Shown here: positions 16,040 to 25,744 of the stretch, piece after piece
How positions within the stretch are numbered: the stretch's first letter is position 1
Layout: each line of letters opens with the position of its first letter
Origin: Oceanihabitans iliipiscarium
Lineage (GTDB): Bacteria > Bacteroidota > Bacteroidia > Flavobacteriales > Flavobacteriaceae
Length of the DNA stretch: 64,000 nt
Assembly (NCBI RefSeq): GCF_042686125.1
Contig: NZ_JBHUOV010000001.1
Coordinates: 868,001-932,000 of the forward strand
Reading direction: 5' to 3'
The notes under the pieces: model-generated
Seen by the model: only the letters and a program-made list of their open reading frames with translations
The model's database searches: none
Told to the model about the DNA's origin: nothing
Translations under genes and position numbers: made by a program

Positions 16040-17551
16040 ATGATAGCATCAGACAAATTAGTTACTTATATGTGGGCTTTGTTAGCTATTTATGCTGCCG
16101 TAATATTGTATTTTGTCATTCGAGGCGCTAAGAAAAACACAAATATCAAAGATTATGCTGTTGGTAATATTGGTTTTCCGGCTTGGGTCGTAGGCTTGTC
16201 TTTAGCTGCTTCAATGACTAGTGCGGCAACATTTATTATTAACCCAGGTTTTATCGCTCTCTATGGGATTTCAGGAGTTATATCGTTTGCTATTGTATTA
16301 CCAATTGCTGCATTTGTGTCCTTAATTGTTTTCACAAAAGGTTTTGTTAAACAAGGTGTTGCTGTTAAAGCCACAACCATGGCGCAATGGATAGGTAAAC
16401 GCTATAAAAGTAAAAAATATGCATTTTTCTTTGGTGTAATTGCGCTTTTACTTATTACGTTTATTGTACTTATTAATGTTGGGCTTACACAAGTCATTTC
16501 TAAATCACTTAATGCAGATCCTTTTTATGTTCTAATGGCTATTACGGCTTTTGTTTTTGGCTATATGATGTTTGGTGGTGCAAATTCAATGGTATATACC
16601 AATACGATTCAAGCCATTATTATGTGTGTTGTTGCACTCATTTTAATAGGTTCTGGGGCTGAATATTTCACAGATGGCATTACTGGCTTCCTAGATCGGT
16701 TAAATACAATTGACCCTAACTTAACAAAACCTACTAATGCCTCGAGCTTTCTTTTTCGAGATTATTTTGAAATCATTCTAACTCAAATTGTTATTGGCGT
16801 TGCTATTGTTTGTCAGCCTCATATCATTACAAAATCCCTTTTATTAAAAGATTCTAGTAAAATTAACATATATCTATTTAGTGGTATAGCCTTTATGGTT
16901 GTATTCTTTTTAGTTGTGATTGTTGGTTTATATGCAAGAATTAGTTTTCCTGATTTTATTGTTAACAGCGAGAAATTAAGAATGGACGAAATTATACCAA
17001 CGTATGTGGTTACTAAATTTTCTGTAGGTGTTGGTTTAGTTATTGTCGTTGGCTTAATTTCTGCAGGCCTTTCAACTTTAGAGAGCCTAATTCAATCCTT
17101 GTCTATTACTATTACTTCAGATATTATAAACCCTTTGTTTAAAGAGAAATTTATTAAAAAAACAATTACAATCAATAAAATTGTTATTGTTATTCTTGGT
17201 GTTGTGAGTTTTTTATTAAGTTGGGAGCAAATTAAAAATCCTAATGTAAGTGTGGCTATTTTTGCTCAAAATGGTGTTTATGCTTATTTTGCTGCAGCTT
17301 TCGTTCCTGTTCTTTTTGGTACATTTTTAAATAATGTTTCTACAAGGGCGGTTTTTATTGCTAGTATTACTGCAATTATTGTTCATTTTGGTATTTATTA
17401 TGGAAGAATAACGCCTTATATGCAAGAACCCGTAAATAACCCTGGAGTATCTGCAGCAATTGGAATAATTACGTCACTAATAGTTGGTTATATTATTTAT
17501 AAAATAGATTCTAAAAAAGTAAAAAGTGGACACGTTAGATTGGACAGCTAA
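16040..17551 (+). CDS. sodium:solute symporter family protein
   Basis: A 503-residue permease of the SSS family (proline/pantothenate/monocarboxylate type) with about thirteen membrane helices. The N-terminal part contains NIKDYAVGNIGFPAWVVG and AASMTSAATFIINPGF. The conserved helix-8 region includes VIVVGLISAGLSTLESLIQS. It should couple Na+ to import of a small organic solute, plausibly a carboxylate given its neighbours. It heads a run of same-strand genes (acyl-CoA ligase, hydrolases, TonB receptor, hydroxybutyrate dehydrogenase) and overlaps the ligase gene by 26 bases. Confidence 0.9.
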   Translation: MIASDKLVTYMWALLAIYAAVILYFVIRGAKKNTNIKDYAVGNIGFPAWVVGLSLAASMTSAATFIINPGFIALYGISGVISFAIVLPIAAFVSLIVFTKGFVKQGVAVKATTMAQWIGKRYKSKKYAFFFGVIALLLITFIVLINVGLTQVISKSLNADPFYVLMAITAFVFGYMMFGGANSMVYTNTIQAIIMCVVALILIGSGAEYFTDGITGFLDRLNTIDPNLTKPTNASSFLFRDYFEIILTQIVIGVAIVCQPHIITKSLLLKDSSKINIYLFSGIAFMVVFFLVVIVGLYARISFPDFIVNSEKLRMDEIIPTYVVTKFSVGVGLVIVVGLISAGLSTLESLIQSLSITITSDIINPLFKEKFIKKTITINKIVIVILGVVSFLLSWEQIKNPNVSVAIFAQNGVYAYFAAAFVPVLFGTFLNNVSTRAVFIASITAIIVHFGIYYGRITPYMQEPVNNPGVSAAIGIITSLIVGYIIYKIDSKKVKSGHVRLDS

Positions 17552-19031
17552 ATGGGCAGATTATACTCCCGAAAAGATTGCTATAACATCGTATGACGCC
17601 AATAAAAGTTATACCTATAGTGATTTACATATTTATGCCAATCGATTAATTAATAAATTTATTGAACTCAATCTTGAAGAAGGAGATAGAATTGCTATTT
17701 TGGCAGAACACAGTTTAGAATACATTGTTCTTTTTGTAGCTTGTCAACGCATGGGATTAGTTATTGTTCCTTTAAATTATCGATTATCTGTAAATGAGAT
17801 ATCTAAACTTATTTTAGACTGTACACCTCGTTTGTTTATAGAAAACGAAAATCATTATGATAAGGCAGAACAATTACCACTTCAAAATATAAAAAAAATA
17901 TCCTTTAAAGATTTAGAATATTTTTTTCATAACTCAGAAAACACTTCAGAAAAAGCTTTTAAGATTAAAGAAGACAACCCTTTATTTATATTTTATACTT
18001 CTGGAACTACTGGTACACCCAAAGGTGTTATTTACACCAATAAAATGATGTTTTGGAACAGTTTAAATACATCCATGCAATTAGGCATTACGTTTAGAGA
18101 TTCAACAATAAATACCTTACCGCCTTATCACACTTCTGGGTGGCATATTTTTGTTACACCATTATTACACAAAGGTGCACATATTGGCATGTTAGAAAAG
18201 TTTGATGCCGAAAAAATATTATGTCTTTTAGAACTCAATAAGACCACATTATTTATGGCTTTGCCAACGATGTTGTTGATGATGCAAAAAACAGCAATTT
18301 TTAAAGAGGTCGATTTAAAGAAATTGCGTTACATCATTTCTGGAGGAGAAAAAGTGCCTTCTGAACTTGTTTCTTACTGGAAAAACGAAAAAAACATTCA
18401 TATAAGACCTGGTTATGGCCTAACTGAAGCAGGACCAAGTATTACTTCATTACATCATAAAATGGCAGAGCTTAAGCCAAATTCTATTGGTAAGCCTAAC
18501 TTTTATTTAGATTTAAAAATCGTGAATAAAAATGGAGAAATAGTTAAGACAAATGAAGTTGGAGAACTTTGTATTAAGGGGAATATCGTAACACCTGGTT
18601 ATTGGAATAATTCGGTTAAAACTAGTAGTAAAATAAAAAAAGGATGGCTGTTTACAGGTGATTTCGCCTATTATGATGAAGAAGGGTTTTTGTATATGAA
18701 AGGACGAAAGAATGATATGTATATTTCTGGAGGAGAAAACATTTATCCACAAGAAATAGAAGTGCAACTAGAATTAATAAAAGGGATAAAGAAAGCTGTA
18801 GTTTTAAGTGTAAAGGATGAGAAATGGGGAGAGTGTGGTATGGCTTTTGTAACTACAGAAAGTGACACGCTTTCAGTCGTGCAAATCCGAGAGTATTTAA
18901 AAGAGAACCTTGTGGCTTTTAAACATCCAAAACACTTATTTATTCTAGATGAAATCCCTTTAACTAGTTTAGGAAAAGTGTCTAGAAAAAAACTATATCA
19001 CTATTTTAATACTATTAAATCACAACAATGA
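17526..19031 (+). CDS. AMP-forming acyl-CoA synthetase/ligase
   Basis: A 501-residue adenylate-forming enzyme that activates a carboxylic acid with ATP and CoA. Seen motifs are the P-loop-like FYTSGTTGTPKGVIYTN (about 158-174), the aromatic/adenine-binding PGYGLTEAG, the hinge region FTGDFAYYDEEGFLYMKGRK and the catalytic lysine in SLGKVSRKKL near the end. The GTG start inside the symporter gene (26-base overlap) preserves the family N-terminus and implies translational coupling. The substrate is not predictable from sequence. In this locus a 3-hydroxy- or 3-oxo-acid is a reasonable guess. Confidence 0.9.
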   Translation: MDTLDWTAKWADYTPEKIAITSYDANKSYTYSDLHIYANRLINKFIELNLEEGDRIAILAEHSLEYIVLFVACQRMGLVIVPLNYRLSVNEISKLILDCTPRLFIENENHYDKAEQLPLQNIKKISFKDLEYFFHNSENTSEKAFKIKEDNPLFIFYTSGTTGTPKGVIYTNKMMFWNSLNTSMQLGITFRDSTINTLPPYHTSGWHIFVTPLLHKGAHIGMLEKFDAEKILCLLELNKTTLFMALPTMLLMMQKTAIFKEVDLKKLRYIISGGEKVPSELVSYWKNEKNIHIRPGYGLTEAGPSITSLHHKMAELKPNSIGKPNFYLDLKIVNKNGEIVKTNEVGELCIKGNIVTPGYWNNSVKTSSKIKKGWLFTGDFAYYDEEGFLYMKGRKNDMYISGGENIYPQEIEVQLELIKGIKKAVVLSVKDEKWGECGMAFVTTESDTLSVVQIREYLKENLVAFKHPKHLFILDEIPLTSLGKVSRKKLYHYFNTIKSQQ

Positions 19032-19972
19032 AAAGACTCACGTTACTATTTATTCTTACTTTAATTACAACAACTATATTTTCGCAAAAATCAGATAAAC
19101 TTATGAAGGAAATAATCTCTCAATATGATTTTAAAACATACGCTGTCACAATTGATAATACTGAAATAAGTTATATTAATGAAGGTGTTGGAGAAAAAAC
19201 ATTATTGTTTGTTCATGGATTGAGTAGTAATTCTGATGCATGGTCTAAAAATATAAAAGTTTTAAAAAATCATTATAAATGTATTGCTTTAGATTTACCA
19301 GGTTACGGAAAGTCCTCTAAACCAGAAGCCGATTATACGCCTAGCTATTTTGCTGAAATACTACACAAGTTTATAAATGAATTAGAGCTGAAAAATGTCA
19401 TTCTTGTTGGACATTCTATGGGTGGACAAGCAACGATAAAACTAGCAACATCCTATAAAACAGATATTGAAAAATTAATCTTAATTGCACCAGCTGGCTT
19501 AGAACAATTTTCTGAAGCGAATGCAAATATGCTAAAAAGCTTTTTTACTGAAGAAATGGTAAAAAACACTACAGATGAACAAATTGAAAAGAATTATGCT
19601 TTAAATTTTTACAAGTTACCAGAGGAAACATCTAAAATGATTAATGATAGAAAGCAAATTAAATTAGCATCAGATTTTGATGCGCATTGTAAAGCTATTG
19701 TTCGTAGTATTTCTGGGATGTTAAGTGATCCTGTATTTAATGATTTAGAGCATATATCTCAAAGGACATTAGTTGTTTTTGGAGATAAGGATATGCTTAT
19801 TCCTAATCGTTATCTTAATCCTAATTTAACAACTAAAGCTGTTGGGGAAATAGCCTCAGAAAAAATTAAGAGTGTAGATGTAGCCTTTGTAAAAGACGCT
19901 GGTCATTTTGTGCAATTTGAAAAACCTGTAGAAGTTAATATGCTTATTCAACAATTTATTGATGCTTATTAA
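19028..19972 (+). CDS. exported alpha/beta hydrolase
   Basis: A 314-residue hydrolase with a signal peptide (MKRLTLLFILTLITTTIFSQ). The fold shows the oxyanion strand LLFVHGLSSNSDAW, the nucleophile elbow GHSMGGQ, an acid in VFGDKDMLIP and the histidine in DAGHFVQFEKP. It overlaps the ligase gene by four bases (ATGA). The periplasmic or surface location suggests it cleaves an ester or oligoester before uptake by the symporter. It could equally be a lactonase or esterase of another substrate. Confidence 0.85.
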   Translation: MKRLTLLFILTLITTTIFSQKSDKLMKEIISQYDFKTYAVTIDNTEISYINEGVGEKTLLFVHGLSSNSDAWSKNIKVLKNHYKCIALDLPGYGKSSKPEADYTPSYFAEILHKFINELELKNVILVGHSMGGQATIKLATSYKTDIEKLILIAPAGLEQFSEANANMLKSFFTEEMVKNTTDEQIEKNYALNFYKLPEETSKMINDRKQIKLASDFDAHCKAIVRSISGMLSDPVFNDLEHISQRTLVVFGDKDMLIPNRYLNPNLTTKAVGEIASEKIKSVDVAFVKDAGHFVQFEKPVEVNMLIQQFIDAY

Positions 19973-20008
19973 CGCTAAACTTATCATTATCATTTTATTT
20001 GATGTACA

Positions 20009-21424
20009 ATGAAAACTAAGCTTAAAAAGTTTACTGAATTTAGTAAAACCATCCTGCCAAATGAAGCTAAATACCTGCAAACTAAGTATCAATTTATAGA
20101 TTCAGAAAAGCTTCAGATTATAAAATTGTTAATATCTAATGCTTTATCTCAAAAAGAATTTATTGATTTTGATACCTCCATTAATAAACGCAAATATTCT
20201 TATATTAAAGATTGGGTTGAAAAAAAGTTAGCGAATATTGATGTGGATGCAACCATTGGCTGGTTAATGTCTCTAAAGCAAAAAATACTTACAGATGCCA
20301 TATCATCTAGTGAAGAAAAAGAATTTCTACACTATGTTTCAACCTATAAAACTATTGAATTTAATTTTCAGAATTTATATGATTTAGCCAAAGAATATAA
20401 ATCGTATTTGTTGGTTAGAATGCGCTACAAAGATCATCAAATTATAGCAGATTTTATTGAAGCTTATAAAACACATTATATACAAGTTAAAGACATTAAT
20501 GAAAAATTATACACAGCGACTACAGAAATCACAAACCAATACACTCTTAATAATAACGAAACAAAACATTTAGAAGCATGGCTGCTTGAAGTTTTTAATG
20601 ATAAAAATATAGATGGTAAAAATAGATATCAAGCATTTGTTTTACTCGCGTTTATCTACACTAATTATAACGAGAATGCTAAGTTAAAAGCAATTTTTGA
20701 TCAGATTGACTATTATTTTAGTCAAGGAGAAATGTATTCCAGACGTTTACTTTCTAATTATTATGCAAGTCGTGTATTGCTACATTCTAAACAAGACGAA
20801 TTTATAATAGCAGAATTTTATGGTTATTTATCTATCAGACAAAATAATAACGATACTTTAATGTATTTGAATAATTTGGTCGCTATTTTATTAAGAAATA
20901 ACAGTCCGAAAAAGGCTTTTACCTTATTAGAAAAGTATAAAGAACTGTATAAAGAAACACATAATTATCATCAAAAAATTGGTTATTGTTCTTATCTCAT
21001 TCGAGTACTATCCGAATTACAAAAAAATAATCTTGCAGAGGCTACGGCAAAAACATTTTTAATAAAGTACAAAAATGAAGTGTTAAAACATCGTTGGCAT
21101 CATTTTTTCACATCATTTATTAATGTTTTGATCATACAAGAAAAGTATGAAGAAGTGCTTAAATATGCTGCTAAATTTAATTTAATAGAAAAGGAAAGTG
21201 AACGACAAAAACAAAGTAATTATGTGCCTAACATTTCATGGAGTATTTCACTTTCCAGATACATGGAAGGCAAAATAAACTCTTCACGTTTATTAGAGGA
21301 AATTAAAGCACCACTTAACGATATTCAACCAACAAAAAATCAAAAACAATTAATGGTAAAGGTCATTGATACGCTTTCAAATAATTTACCAGAGGCTTTT
21401 TTTAAACTAAAGTCATACATCTAA
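20009..21424 (+). CDS. cytoplasmic helical-repeat protein of unknown function
   Basis: I do not recognise this 471-residue protein. It has no signal peptide or membrane segment and is almost wholly alpha-helical and Lys/Tyr/Asn-rich. The middle and C-terminal parts have TPR-like helix pairs (for example NRYQAFVLLAFIYTNYNENA, NNSPKKAFTLLEKYKELYK and YEEVLKYAAKF). No enzyme motif or DNA-binding helix is obvious. It begins 36 bases after the exported hydrolase and precedes the TonB receptor. A regulatory or scaffold role in the locus is possible but unproven. Confidence 0.6.
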   Translation: MKTKLKKFTEFSKTILPNEAKYLQTKYQFIDSEKLQIIKLLISNALSQKEFIDFDTSINKRKYSYIKDWVEKKLANIDVDATIGWLMSLKQKILTDAISSSEEKEFLHYVSTYKTIEFNFQNLYDLAKEYKSYLLVRMRYKDHQIIADFIEAYKTHYIQVKDINEKLYTATTEITNQYTLNNNETKHLEAWLLEVFNDKNIDGKNRYQAFVLLAFIYTNYNENAKLKAIFDQIDYYFSQGEMYSRRLLSNYYASRVLLHSKQDEFIIAEFYGYLSIRQNNNDTLMYLNNLVAILLRNNSPKKAFTLLEKYKELYKETHNYHQKIGYCSYLIRVLSELQKNNLAEATAKTFLIKYKNEVLKHRWHHFFTSFINVLIIQEKYEEVLKYAAKFNLIEKESERQKQSNYVPNISWSISLSRYMEGKINSSRLLEEIKAPLNDIQPTKNQKQLMVKVIDTLSNNLPEAFFKLKSYI

Positions 21425-21583
21425 TGTATTGCTATAAAAAACTAGTAAACTTAGGATTAATTTGATTTATATATTTTTTTTAAGTTAAAAGTCATACTTG
21501 TCATTAGATGTTTTTATTCCTGTTTTTTTTCTTTTTCCTAATAGATTGCCACCATAATCTAACTTAAAACAATATTTTTAATT

Positions 21584-24076
21584 ATGAAAAAATTACTTTT
21601 CTTACTGACCTTAATTAGTTCTTTGGTGGTAAATGCCCAAGACACAGGAAGTATACAGGGAACTATTACTGAAGAAAACGGTATGCCTTTGTCTGGCGCA
21701 ACAGTTTTTATTAAAAGTATGAACAAAGGAGGTGTGACCGATTTTGATGGAAATTTCACCATTGAAAATGTAACTGAAGGAACCCACGAAGTGTCAATCT
21801 CTTATATAGGTTATGAAACTTTAGATCAAAGTGTTTCAGTAACTTCTGGAAATGTAACACAACTAAATGTGACCTTAAACGAATCTAATAATGTTTTAAA
21901 TGAAGTTATAATAACTGCAGGTAAAAAACCTCAAAAAATTACAGATGTCCCAGCTACAGTCAATGTAATTTCCGCTAGAGACATTGAAGAATTTCCTAGT
22001 TTTAATGTTGGTGAATTGGCAGCAAGACAAAAAGGGGTTGATTTTATAAGAAGTGGTGTTTTAGGAACAGGAATTAATATTAGAGGATTTAATTCTGCTT
22101 TCAATTCTAAAAACTTACAAGTAACAGATGATAGATTATCCACGTTAATTGCTACAGGTTTACCAATGGGATCGTTTTCTACAGTAACTAAAGATGACAT
22201 CTCTCGAGTAGAAATATTATTAGGTCCTAACGGAACACTTTATGGTCCAAATGCACACAATGGACTTGTAAGTACAATAACTAAAAACCCTAGACAATCT
22301 GAAGGAACTACTTTTGCTATTGGAGCTGGAAACCAAAAAGTGGTTACAGCTAGATTGAGACACGCTCAAATAATAAACGACAAATTTGCCTACAAAATTC
22401 ATTTTGAAAGATCTCAAGGAGAAGAGTTTAACTATGTAGATAGTGTTTATGTTGGCACAACAGCATACAAAGAACTTGACTTAGATCGTGATTTCGATAC
22501 ACAAAAATATGGCGCTTCATTGTTCTACAAGCCAACAAGTGGTTCTGAATTATCTGGGTATTATGGGCACAGTAATAATAACAACATTGCGGTTACAAAT
22601 GCAGGTCGTAACCAGATAAAAGACTGGAGTATCGATGTCGCTCAATTAAAATTTGTATCTAAAAACTTTTTTGCAAATACATATTATACATGGAGTAATA
22701 CAGACGATACTTATGCTATGAACCAAAGAACACAAAATTACGTGTCATTTATAGAAAATGGCTTCTCAGAAGAAGAAGCTCGTGATCGTTCATTTACAGA
22801 GCAATGGTTTCAAACAGGTCCTAATCAAGGAGACGGAATTGTATTACAACGTGGTGCGGTTTTTAAAGATGCCTCAAAACGTTTTAATGCAGAAGCACAA
22901 TACAATAACAACTGGAGTAATTTCTATTTAACTTTAGGAGCTCAGTATCAATTAGATATGGCAGACTCTAGAGGAACTTACCTTTTAGATGAAGACGGAA
23001 TAGATTTAGACCAAACAGGGATTTATACGCAATTAGAATATAAATTATCAGACTCAGGTTGGGGATTTTTATTAGGAGGACGATTAGATAATCACGAATT
23101 ATATGGTTCTAATTTTATTCCTAAAGTAGCAGTTACTAAAAAAATAAATAACGGAACATTTAGATTAACTTATGGTAAAGGTATTGCAGTACCATCTATT
23201 TTAAATCTTAAAGGAAACCTATTTGGAGGATTAGTTTTAGGAAATGGAGAAGGATTTACATTAACAGATGGTACTAAAATACAAAAATTAGATGTTGAAA
23301 CTATTCACTCTTATGAAATAGGGTATAAAGGAAAGCTATCAGATAACTTATTTTTAGATGCTAATGCTTATTATAATCAATCGGATAATTTTATAAGTCC
23401 ATTGCGTAATATTGCAGATGCTGCAAATGGCAATAATGTAACACATATTGGTGACCAACCAATTGGTGATGTTGTTGATGGCTCTGATGGTTCTTTTATA
23501 TTAACGTATTTAAACTTTGGTCATGTTGATACTTATGGGTTAGATATAGGCTTGAATTATTATTTTAATGATAGTTTTAGAACCTCTTTTAACTACTCCT
23601 ATTTTGGTCGTGAATTAGATAAAAATGATCTTGACAATGATGGAAATTTAGATGGACAAGTTTTAGAAAGTGAATTGCCAATTAACACACCTAATCATAA
23701 ATTTAGCCTAGGACTTCACTACAATAAAGGTAAATTTTATGGAGCTATTTATGGACGATTTGTAGAAAAATACGATTTCTTCTCTGGGATAAATGTAGCT
23801 GCAGAAACACAAGATCAAGATGGAGATGGAGTCAATGAAATTGTTGAAGATGCGCAAGTAGGTAGAACATGGAACTACGGACAATTAGGAGGTTTTACAG
23901 TAGATGCAAATGCAGGATATAACTTTAATGATAACCTGTCTTTAGGTTTAAGCATTACAAATTTATTCAATGCTAAAAACAGAGAATTTGTAGCTTCGCC
24001 TATAGTTGAAACACTAGTTTCTTTTGAATTAAAATATAAAGTGAACTTCTTTAAAAAGAAAACTTCAAACAACTAA
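21584..24076 (+). CDS. TonB-dependent receptor with N-terminal carboxypeptidase-regulatory-like domain
   Basis: An 830-residue outer-membrane receptor. It has a signal peptide (about 1-19), then a CarboxypepD_reg-like beta-sandwich (about 22-105; GSIQGTITEENGMPLSGATV). A plug domain follows (about 110-230; TDVPATVNVISARDIEEFPS, VEILLGPNGTLYGPNAHNG), then a 22-strand barrel ending LVSFELKYKVNFFKKK. The size is that of a stand-alone receptor rather than a SusC (about 1000 residues), and no SusD gene follows. It sits inside the hydrolase/ligase/dehydrogenase locus and probably imports its substrate across the outer membrane. Confidence 0.92.
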   Translation: MKKLLFLLTLISSLVVNAQDTGSIQGTITEENGMPLSGATVFIKSMNKGGVTDFDGNFTIENVTEGTHEVSISYIGYETLDQSVSVTSGNVTQLNVTLNESNNVLNEVIITAGKKPQKITDVPATVNVISARDIEEFPSFNVGELAARQKGVDFIRSGVLGTGINIRGFNSAFNSKNLQVTDDRLSTLIATGLPMGSFSTVTKDDISRVEILLGPNGTLYGPNAHNGLVSTITKNPRQSEGTTFAIGAGNQKVVTARLRHAQIINDKFAYKIHFERSQGEEFNYVDSVYVGTTAYKELDLDRDFDTQKYGASLFYKPTSGSELSGYYGHSNNNNIAVTNAGRNQIKDWSIDVAQLKFVSKNFFANTYYTWSNTDDTYAMNQRTQNYVSFIENGFSEEEARDRSFTEQWFQTGPNQGDGIVLQRGAVFKDASKRFNAEAQYNNNWSNFYLTLGAQYQLDMADSRGTYLLDEDGIDLDQTGIYTQLEYKLSDSGWGFLLGGRLDNHELYGSNFIPKVAVTKKINNGTFRLTYGKGIAVPSILNLKGNLFGGLVLGNGEGFTLTDGTKIQKLDVETIHSYEIGYKGKLSDNLFLDANAYYNQSDNFISPLRNIADAANGNNVTHIGDQPIGDVVDGSDGSFILTYLNFGHVDTYGLDIGLNYYFNDSFRTSFNYSYFGRELDKNDLDNDGNLDGQVLESELPINTPNHKFSLGLHYNKGKFYGAIYGRFVEKYDFFSGINVAAETQDQDGDGVNEIVEDAQVGRTWNYGQLGGFTVDANAGYNFNDNLSLGLSITNLFNAKNREFVASPIVETLVSFELKYKVNFFKKKTSNN

Positions 24077-24091
24077 TTTAGTTTCTAAATC

Positions 24092-24877
24092 ATGCCAAAA
24101 GTACATGTTAATGATATAGAACTTGACTATGAAGATTATGGAAAAGGAAACACGCTTCTATTACTTCATGGGTTAGGATCCACAAAAAAAGATTGGGACG
24201 CTCAAGTCCCTTTCTTTTCTAAAAAATATCGAGTCATTACTGTAGATTTAAGAGGTCATGGTAATTCTACAAAGCCATTAAATGATTATGGAGTAGGGTT
24301 AATGACAGAAGATATTAAACAGTTTTTAGACCAATTAAACATTAAAAAGGCAACTATTGTTGGTTTTTCAATGGGAGGAGCGGTTGCTTTTCAAATGGCA
24401 GCAAGTCACCCAGAATATATAGATAATATAGTTATTGTAAATAGTGGTCCAGATTTTAATGATATGGGTCAAACAGGAGTAGATCTTTTAAAAAACAGAA
24501 TTGAATTTTTAGAAACAAAAGGATTAGAGTCCTTAGCTCATGAAATTTCATTTAATATGTTTCCTGAAGAACATCAAATTGATTTAAGGAATGAATTTGA
24601 AACTCGATGCAAAAACAACGACTATAATGCATATTATAAATCGTTTGTCACCTTGATGGCTTGGGGATTAGGAGATGCAATAAAAGATATCACAGCGAGA
24701 ACCTTAGTTGTTTCTTCAGATATGGATTATACTTCGGTTACTTTTAAAGAAAATTATGTAAATAAACTTTCAAATGCTAGGTTAGTGGTAATAAAAAACT
24801 CTAGACACGGAGTGGTTTTAGATCAACCAGATGCGTTTAATACAGCGCTTCAAAATTTTTTAGAGGATGAAGAATAA
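24092..24877 (+). CDS. cytoplasmic alpha/beta hydrolase
   Basis: A 261-residue hydrolase without a signal peptide. Motifs are LLLLHGLGSTKKDW (oxyanion region), GFSMGGAVAF (nucleophile Ser), an acidic residue near VVSSDMDYTSV and His in SRHGVVLDQPDAF. It is close to the enol-lactonase/esterase type. It starts 15 bases after the TonB receptor gene and overlaps the SDR gene by 11 bases. Its likely job is intracellular hydrolysis of an ester, oligoester or lactone that feeds the dehydrogenase. Confidence 0.85.
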   Translation: MPKVHVNDIELDYEDYGKGNTLLLLHGLGSTKKDWDAQVPFFSKKYRVITVDLRGHGNSTKPLNDYGVGLMTEDIKQFLDQLNIKKATIVGFSMGGAVAFQMAASHPEYIDNIVIVNSGPDFNDMGQTGVDLLKNRIEFLETKGLESLAHEISFNMFPEEHQIDLRNEFETRCKNNDYNAYYKSFVTLMAWGLGDAIKDITARTLVVSSDMDYTSVTFKENYVNKLSNARLVVIKNSRHGVVLDQPDAFNTALQNFLEDEE

Positions 24878-25640
24878 AACCGTTCTTATTACAGGAAGTA
24901 CTAGTGGTATAGGCTTAGGCATTGCAAATCATTTTGCTAAGGAAGGTTACAATATTATGTTTCATGGTTTAGAACTTAATGGTGAAGAAATTGCAAAAAA
25001 GATAGCAGAAAAACACCATATAAAAGCTGCTTTTTCTAATGCTAATTTATTACAACCAGAAGCTATTGAAGGCTTAGTTAATGAAACCATCAAAACTTTT
25101 GGACACTTACATGTACTCGTTAATAATGCAGGAATACAATACGTATCACCAATTGAAGATTTCCCTAATAGTAAATACGAAGCTATTATAGCCATTAACA
25201 TGAATGCCGTTTTTTACGCCTCTAAAGCGGCTTGGAAACAGATGAAGAAGCAAAAATTTGGAAGAATAATTAATGTGTCGTCTGTTCATGGTATAAGAGC
25301 ATCCGAGTTTAAATCGGCTTATGTTACTGCTAAACATGGTGTGATTGGGATGACCAAAGTAATGGCCTTAGAAGGTGCGCCATTTAATATTACCAGTAAT
25401 GCTATTTGTCCTGGTTATGTAAAAACACCTTTGGTTGAAGGACAGATAAAGGATCAAGCGAAAGCACATCAAATGACAGAGAGTGAAGTGATTGAAAAAG
25501 TGATGCTTAAAAAGCAAGCTGTAAAAGAGTTTGTTCCTTTAGAAGCGATTTCAGATATGGCGATTTTACTAGCAAAAAATAGCTCTACAACCATTACAGG
25601 AACTTCCTTTGTTTTAGATGGAGGTTGGAGTGCACAATAA
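24867..25640 (+). CDS. short-chain dehydrogenase, probable 3-hydroxybutyrate dehydrogenase
   Basis: A 257-residue SDR. The cofactor motif TGSTSGIGLGIA is at about residues 8-19, with NNAG in LHVLVNNAGIQYVSP. The catalytic Ser, Tyr and Lys lie in INVSSVHG and SAYVTAKHGVIG. The stretch HGVIGMTKVMALEGAPFNIT, followed by NAICPGYVKTPLVEGQI, is typical of bacterial D-3-hydroxybutyrate dehydrogenases, which oxidise 3-hydroxybutyrate to acetoacetate with NAD+. It overlaps the hydrolase gene, is the last gene of the locus, and is followed by a terminator. The assignment to 3-hydroxybutyrate is by sequence resemblance. Confidence 0.85.
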   Translation: MKNKTVLITGSTSGIGLGIANHFAKEGYNIMFHGLELNGEEIAKKIAEKHHIKAAFSNANLLQPEAIEGLVNETIKTFGHLHVLVNNAGIQYVSPIEDFPNSKYEAIIAINMNAVFYASKAAWKQMKKQKFGRIINVSSVHGIRASEFKSAYVTAKHGVIGMTKVMALEGAPFNITSNAICPGYVKTPLVEGQIKDQAKAHQMTESEVIEKVMLKKQAVKEFVPLEAISDMAILLAKNSSTTITGTSFVLDGGWSAQ

Positions 25641-25657
25641 TTTTAGATTGAGTTTTT

Positions 25658-25696
25658 TAAAAGCCCTTTTCAATTTATTTGAGAGGGTTTTTATTT
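25658..25696 (+). terminator. probable intrinsic terminator of the catabolic locus
   Basis: A stem pairs CCCTTTTCAA (25664-25673) with TTGAGAGGG (25679-25687), with one bulged base and flanking A/T runs. It lies 18 bases after the dehydrogenase stop and separates the locus from the SIR2 gene. Confidence 0.7.
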
Positions 25697-25744
25697 TTTA
25701 TGGAAAATCTTTAATAAATTACAAGATATTCAAACTATAATTTC

